NCBI RefSeq assembly: GCF_000424625.1
Contig: NZ_AUKG01000001.1
Span: forward strand, 1,984,001-2,048,000
DNA length: 64,000 bases
From: Conexibacter woesei Iso977N
GTDB lineage: Bacteria; Actinomycetota; Thermoleophilia; Solirubrobacterales; Solirubrobacteraceae
Direction of reading: 5' to 3'
The notes below the pieces were generated by a model, which saw nothing but the letters and a program-made list of their open reading frames with translations, did not search any database and was not told the DNA's origin. Made by a program: the position numbers and the translations under genes. This document shows, piece by piece, positions 60,532 through 64,000 of the stretch (the stretch's first letter is position 1; each line of letters starts with the position of its first letter).

Positions 60532-60911
60532 CCGCCGGAGCCCGGGATCGCCGCGCTCGCGCTGGGCGACGTCTGCGTCGCGGCGGGGGCGGTCGGGACC
60601 GTGGGCGTCTGGGCGGTGGTGTCGCCGGCGGGCGTCGAGGCCGGTGTTGTCGCGGTGGCCGAGGAGACGTTGCCGTCGTCGGCGGTCAGGTCGCTGAAGG
60701 CGAAGGCGAAGGCGGCGCCCGCGAGCACGATCACGACCGCGATCACGGCGATCGGCGCGCGCCAGTGCGGCGTCGGCGCCAGGCGCGTCCGGGCCGGCGC
60801 GCCGCACTCCAGGCACCAGTCCTGCTCGGGCGCGACGGTCGCGCCGCAGCGCGGGCAGCGCAACGCGGCGGGCGCGGGCCCGGAGACGCGGCCCGGCTCC
60901 TGGGTGCTCAC
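60528..60911 (-). CDS. Zinc-ribbon membrane protein (127 aa)
   Basis: A 127-residue protein. An N-terminal zinc ribbon (CPRC ... CLEC, about 19-36) is followed by one membrane helix (about 51-71) and a Thr/Ala/Pro-rich outer tail. GTG 60911 overlaps the previous stop (GTGA), so it is translated with the larger zinc-ribbon protein; the two may work together. Function unknown. Confidence 0.75.
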   Translation of the reverse strand: MSTQEPGRVSGPAPAALRCPRCGATVAPEQDWCLECGAPARTRLAPTPHWRAPIAVIAVVIVLAGAAFAFAFSDLTADDGNVSSATATTPASTPAGDTTAQTPTVPTAPAATQTSPSASAAIPGSGG

Positions 60912-61753
60912 TGCTCGCGGTGCTCGCGCTGGGCGAGCGGGTCGCCGCCGGGGCCGCCGAGCGAGGAGAACGCCTGCGTCGGCTGCTCGCCGCCGTTGTC
61001 GCCGGACGTCGCGCCGGACGCGCCCGACTCGGCGTCGTCGGCGCCGGGGAGGCCCGAAGGCGCCGACTGCTCGGCCTCGGTCGGCTCCGCAGGCGCGGCC
61101 GGCTCGGCAGCGGCCGGCTCCGGGACGGCGGGTGGCGCCTCCGGGGGCGGGTTGCCCTCCAGCGCGCCGGAGACCGGCGTCGGCGCCGGCTCAGCGGGGC
61201 TCACTTCTCCGACCGTCTGCGTGGCGATCGGCGCGGCCTCGGGCGCGGGCTGCGCCACGCCGCCGACCTCGACCATCGCCAGCGGGCCGCTGAACGCGAT
61301 CCCGCACTGCGGGCAGAACCGCGCGTCGGACCCGTGCAGCGCGCCACAGCGCGGGCACGCGGCGACGCCGGGCTCGCGCAGCTCCAGGATGTCGCGGCGC
61401 TCGTTCAGCACGCGCTCGATCGCTCGCAGCTCGCGGTCGACCGCATCCAGCGCGGCGAGCTTGCCCAACACGAGGTCGTCGTTGCGCCGGCCGAAGCGGT
61501 GCAGGTCGAACGCCAGGCCGCCGAGGTCCCGGAAGCCCAGCTCCCGGACGCGGCGCAGGTAGCGCAACCGGCGCCGCAGGCGGCCGCGATCGCGGAAGCT
61601 CGGACGCGAGGGGGCGACGTCCTCGGGGGCGAGGCCGGCGGGAAGCGGCTGCTCCGGCGGCGCCACCGGCGGGGGCTGCGGCACGACCATCGTCGGCTGC
61701 TGCTCCTGCGGGTTCGGGTCGGCCGGAGCGTTGCGGCGGAAGAGACCCTTCAT
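60908..61753 (-). CDS. Zinc-ribbon protein with low-complexity tail
   Basis: A 281-residue protein. A basic helical part (about 40-120: RGRLRRRLRYLRRVRELGFR, LAALDAVDRELRAIERVLNE) is followed by a zinc ribbon (CPRC and CPQC, about 130-150) and a long disordered Ala/Pro/Glu tail. The helical part could be a coiled coil. The ATG at 61753 is chosen over the longer frame because the upstream part has no coding character. Function unknown. Confidence 0.72.
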   Translation of the reverse strand: MKGLFRRNAPADPNPQEQQPTMVVPQPPPVAPPEQPLPAGLAPEDVAPSRPSFRDRGRLRRRLRYLRRVRELGFRDLGGLAFDLHRFGRRNDDLVLGKLAALDAVDRELRAIERVLNERRDILELREPGVAACPRCGALHGSDARFCPQCGIAFSGPLAMVEVGGVAQPAPEAAPIATQTVGEVSPAEPAPTPVSGALEGNPPPEAPPAVPEPAAAEPAAPAEPTEAEQSAPSGLPGADDAESGASGATSGDNGGEQPTQAFSSLGGPGGDPLAQREHREQ

Positions 61754-61778
61754 AGGAAGAAGGCGCCGTTTCGGCGCC
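61754..61778 (-). terminator. Hairpin just ahead of the zinc-ribbon gene start
   Basis: On the minus strand GGCGCCG-AAA-CGGCGCC is followed by TTCTTCCT and then the ATG. It has the layout of a terminator or attenuator placed directly before the gene, or it could hide the ribosome site. Confidence 0.4.
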
Positions 61779-61908
61779 GCGTCGGACGATACCAGCGCGT
61801 TCCGACACCGGCGCTGCGCGCCTGCGCAACGAACGCGCGTAGATCCGTCACACATCTCGGCCCAGGATCCGAGGGGCTTCGCCAACCGCTCATCACCTGG
61901 AGAGACGC

Positions 61909-62157
61909 ATGCACCGTGCCATTGGTTGCGCTCACGCGACCATCCACCATCACCTGCGCCGTACCCATCGCGCGCTGATCGCTCGCGACGACGGCCAGGG
62001 GACCGTCGAGTACATCGGGTTGATCCTGCTGATCGCCGGGATCATGGCCGCCGTCGTGGCGCTCAAGACGAGGTCCGGGACCGACCTCGGCACCACGATC
62101 GTGGGCAAGCTGAAGGACTCGATCGACGGCGTCGGGGACCCGCCGTCCAAGAAGTGA
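61909..62157 (+). CDS. Flp/type IV pilin-like protein
   Basis: An 82-residue protein. The prepilin signal is G29 followed by QGTVEY, so glutamate is at +5 of the cleaved product, and then a hydrophobic helix (about 36-52). The mature pilin would be about 53 residues, typical of Flp/Tad pilins. The leader is long (29 residues) with many His and Arg. No tad or prepilin peptidase gene is in the window, so the assembly machinery must be elsewhere. ATG 61909 follows GGAGAG. Confidence 0.8.
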   Translation: MHRAIGCAHATIHHHLRRTHRALIARDDGQGTVEYIGLILLIAGIMAAVVALKTRSGTDLGTTIVGKLKDSIDGVGDPPSKK

Positions 62158-62230
62158 TGCTGGCGCTACGGACCTACGAGCGCGTGCTCGCCGGGACGCT
62201 GGTGGGGCGCGTCCCGGCGGGCCCGCCGCC

Positions 62231-62236
62231 TACGAT
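62231..62236 (+). promoter_or_regulatory. -10 box TACGAT for murI
   Basis: Ends 7 bases before GTG 62244. It overlaps the ATG at 62235, which speaks for the GTG as true start. Confidence 0.5.
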
Positions 62237-62243
62237 GGTCGGC

Positions 62244-63122
62244 GTGCCCGCCAGCGACCCCCGCGACCGCCCGATCGCTGTCTTCGACTCCGGCGTCGGC
62301 GGGCTCACCGTCCTGCACGAGCTGCTCGTCGCCCTGCCCCAGGAGGACTACGTCTACCTGGGCGACAGCGCGCGGTTCCCGTACGGCGAGCGCACGCAGC
62401 AGGAGCTCGAGTCGTTCGGGATGGACATCGCCGACGAGCTGATCGCCCGCCGCGCCAAGCTGCTGGTCGTCGCCTGCAACTCGATGACCGCCGCCGCGCT
62501 GCCGGCGCTGCAGCGGCGGATGCTGGAGACGACGCTCGGGATCGACGTCATCGGCGTCGTCAAGCCCGAGGCCGCGCAGGCCGTCGCGGTCACGCGCTCG
62601 GGCCGGATCGGCCTGCTCGCCACCCGCGCGACCGTCGCCTCCGGCGCCTACGCGCGTGCCGTCGCGTCCGTCGACCCGCACGTCGACCTGGAGGCGGTCG
62701 CCTGCCCGGACCTCGCGCCGCTGATCCAGGACCCGCCCGGCGGCGAGCTGTTCACGCGCGAGCTGGAGGACGTCGTGCGCGACTACTGCGCGCCGCTGGT
62801 CGAGGCCCGCGTGGACACCGTCATCCTCGGCTGCACGCACTACCCGCTGGTCCGCCCGATGCTCCAGCGGATGCTCGGCCCCCGCGTGACGATCGTGACG
62901 TCCGGCGCCGCGCTGGCGCGCCAGGCCGAGCACGCGCTCGGCGCGCGCGGCCTCGGGTCGCGGCGCTCCGGCGAGGGCACCTACTCCTTCCTCTGCACCG
63001 GCGACGCCGACGCGTTCCACGCGCTCGGCACGCGCTTCCTGCAGATGCCGCTGACCGAGGTCGAGCACGTCGACCTCGCCTCGAACCAGACCCCGGAGGT
63101 GCCCGCGTGGCCGCGCCGTTGA
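62244..63122 (+). CDS. murI: Glutamate racemase
   Basis: A 292-residue enzyme making D-glutamate for peptidoglycan. Both catalytic cysteines are present: C78 ([13 protein letters not shown]) and C197 ([13 protein letters not shown]). The start motif [18 protein letters not shown] and [11 protein letters not shown] are typical. GTG 62244 is preferred because of the -10 box; ATG 62235 is nine bases upstream. Its 3' end overlaps rph by 16 bases. murI-rph-rdgB is an established actinobacterial gene order. Confidence 0.96.
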   Translation: MPASDPRDRPIAVFDSGVGGLTVLHELLVALPQEDYVYLGDSARFPYGERTQQELESFGMDIADELIARRAKLLVVACNSMTAAALPALQRRMLETTLGIDVIGVVKPEAAQAVAVTRSGRIGLLATRATVASGAYARAVASVDPHVDLEAVACPDLAPLIQDPPGGELFTRELEDVVRDYCAPLVEARVDTVILGCTHYPLVRPMLQRMLGPRVTIVTSGAALARQAEHALGARGLGSRRSGEGTYSFLCTGDADAFHALGTRFLQMPLTEVEHVDLASNQTPEVPAWPRR

Positions 63123-63850
63123 CCCGCTCCTACGACCGCACGCAGGACGCGCTGCGCCCCGTCACGATCGAGCCCGGCTTCGTCCGGACCGCGTCGGGCT
63201 CGGCGCTGATCTCGATGGGGGAGACGCGCGTGATCTGCACCGCGTCGGCCGAGACCGGCGTGCCGCGCTGGCGCGTGGGCTCCGGGCTGGGCTGGGTCAC
63301 CGCCGAATACGGGATGCTGCCCGCGTCGACCGGCTCCCGGAAGGCGCGCGACATCACCAAGGGGCGCGCGGACGGCCGGACGATCGAGATCCAGCGGTTG
63401 ATCGGGCGCTCGCTGCGCGGCGTCGTGGACTTCACCGCGCTGGGCGAGAACTCGATCTACCTCGACTGCGACGTGCTGCAGGCCGACGGCGGGACGCGCA
63501 CCGCGTCGATCACCGGCGCCTACGTCGCGCTCGCGCTGGCGTGCGAGCAGCTCGTCGCTGCCGGCACGATCAAGCGCTCGCCGCTGACCGGGACGATCGC
63601 GGCCGTGTCGTGCGGGATCGTCGGCGGCGTGCCGCTGCTCGATCTCGACTACCCCGAGGACTCCAGCGCCGAGGTCGACGCCAACGTCGTCATGACCGGC
63701 GACGGCGGCCTGGTCGAGGTGCAGGCGACGGCCGAGCGCACGCCGCTGTCGCGCGCGCACCTCGACGAGCTGCTGGCGCTGGCCGAGGGCGGGATCGCGC
63801 AGCTGCGCGAGCACCAGGACGCGGCGATCGCGGAAGGACGGGCGTCATGA
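63107..63850 (+). CDS. rph: RNase PH
   Basis: A 247-residue phosphorolytic 3'-exoribonuclease that trims tRNA precursors. The phosphate site is in [20 protein letters not shown], and the core has [20 protein letters not shown] and [18 protein letters not shown]. Complete and of normal length. GTG 63107 lies inside murI, and its stop overlaps the next ATG (ATGA), so the three genes are one operon. Confidence 0.97.
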   Translation: MAAPLTRSYDRTQDALRPVTIEPGFVRTASGSALISMGETRVICTASAETGVPRWRVGSGLGWVTAEYGMLPASTGSRKARDITKGRADGRTIEIQRLIGRSLRGVVDFTALGENSIYLDCDVLQADGGTRTASITGAYVALALACEQLVAAGTIKRSPLTGTIAAVSCGIVGGVPLLDLDYPEDSSAEVDANVVMTGDGGLVEVQATAERTPLSRAHLDELLALAEGGIAQLREHQDAAIAEGRAS

Positions 63851-64000
63851 AGTTGGTGTTGTCGACGCGCAACGCGCACAAGGCCGAGGAGTTCGAGAAG
63901 CTGCTGGCCCCGCACGAGGTCGCGCCGCTGCCCGACGACGTCGTCCTGCCGCCCGAGACCGGGACGACGTTCGCCGAGAACGCGCTCGGCAAGGCGCGCG
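63847..64000 (+). CDS. rdgB: RdgB/HAM1 nucleotide pyrophosphatase (partial, cut by window end)
   Basis: The first 51 codons are in the window: [20 protein letters not shown], the RdgB/HAM1 start (S/T-x-N-x-x-K), then [15 protein letters not shown]. The enzyme hydrolyses dITP, ITP and XTP to keep them out of DNA and RNA. The rest lies beyond position 64000. The ATG overlaps the rph stop. Confidence 0.93.
   Translation, partial: MKLVLSTRNAHKAEEFEKLLAPHEVAPLPDDVVLPPETGTTFAENALGKAR

Noticed and set aside
1-64000. tRNA or rRNA genes, CRISPR arrays, insertion sequences, prophage
   Set aside because: I looked for tRNA T-arms, spaced direct repeats and transposase or integrase motifs by eye and found none. 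A tRNAscan or ISfinder run would settle this.

Overview
The window is high-GC, densely packed bacterial chromosome. Gene content and style point to an actinobacterium of the Thermoleophilia, most likely Solirubrobacterales (Conexibacter, Baekduia or Solirubrobacter relatives). The reasons are a MoeZ/CysO/CysM/JAMM cysteine route, a WS/DGAT acyltransferase, lone ClpP and TatA genes, many GTG and TTG starts, and start codons sitting 6-9 bases behind TAnnnT boxes, as in leaderless actinobacterial transcripts. The lineage is an inference from these traits. I saw no rRNA, tRNA, CRISPR array, insertion sequence or prophage.

Layout. 0.5-7.1 kb: a sigma factor fused to a zinc-binding anti-sigma-like tail, then three exported proteins including a subtilase; GC drops visibly from about 4.1 to 6.5 kb. 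7.2-20.3 kb: mixed housekeeping genes (FxsA, STAS, MIP18-type Fe-S factor, a second subtilase, WS/DGAT, M28 peptidase, IspH, GGDEF protein, methyltransferase, ArsR+SRPBCC pair, ClpP, metallophosphoesterase, thioredoxin-fold protein). 20.5-26.2 kb: two related tandem exported proteins, a cupredoxin-like/membrane-protein operon, SCO1 and an unknown charged protein. 26.3-28.0 kb: a NarL-type two-component pair. 28.2-33.8 kb: a hydrolase and then the sulfur-carrier cluster. 33.8-45.5 kb: exported proteins, a penicillin-acylase-type enzyme, a TMEM175-type channel, a serine hydrolase/ureohydrolase operon facing a PucR regulator, DUF1152, DUF1802 and a beta-hydroxyacid dehydrogenase. 45.5-49.5 kb: a long inverted-repeat element and a large LuxR/ATPase regulator. 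49.5-56.8 kb: oxidoreductase and MFS pair, MarR-controlled divergent genes, and the hydantoinase/oxoprolinase pair HyuA-HyuB. 56.9-64 kb: NadB, a deacetylase, zinc-ribbon proteins, a lone Flp-type pilin, then MurI-RNase PH-RdgB cut by the window edge.

The most coherent system is 29.1-32.4 kb. A rhodanese/MoeB fusion, a MoaD/ThiS-like carrier ending in Gly-Gly-Cys-Ala, a CysM synthase and a JAMM protease form a carrier-bound sulfide route to cysteine. The two residues after Gly-Gly imply that the carrier must be trimmed before it is activated, so the protease could act at both ends of the cycle. Regulation is legible at several points: one palindrome overlaps both -10 boxes of the divergent MarR/DUF1579 pair, another lies ahead of the ArsR/SRPBCC operon, and a triple 10-mer repeat precedes the Gfo/Idh oxidoreductase gene.
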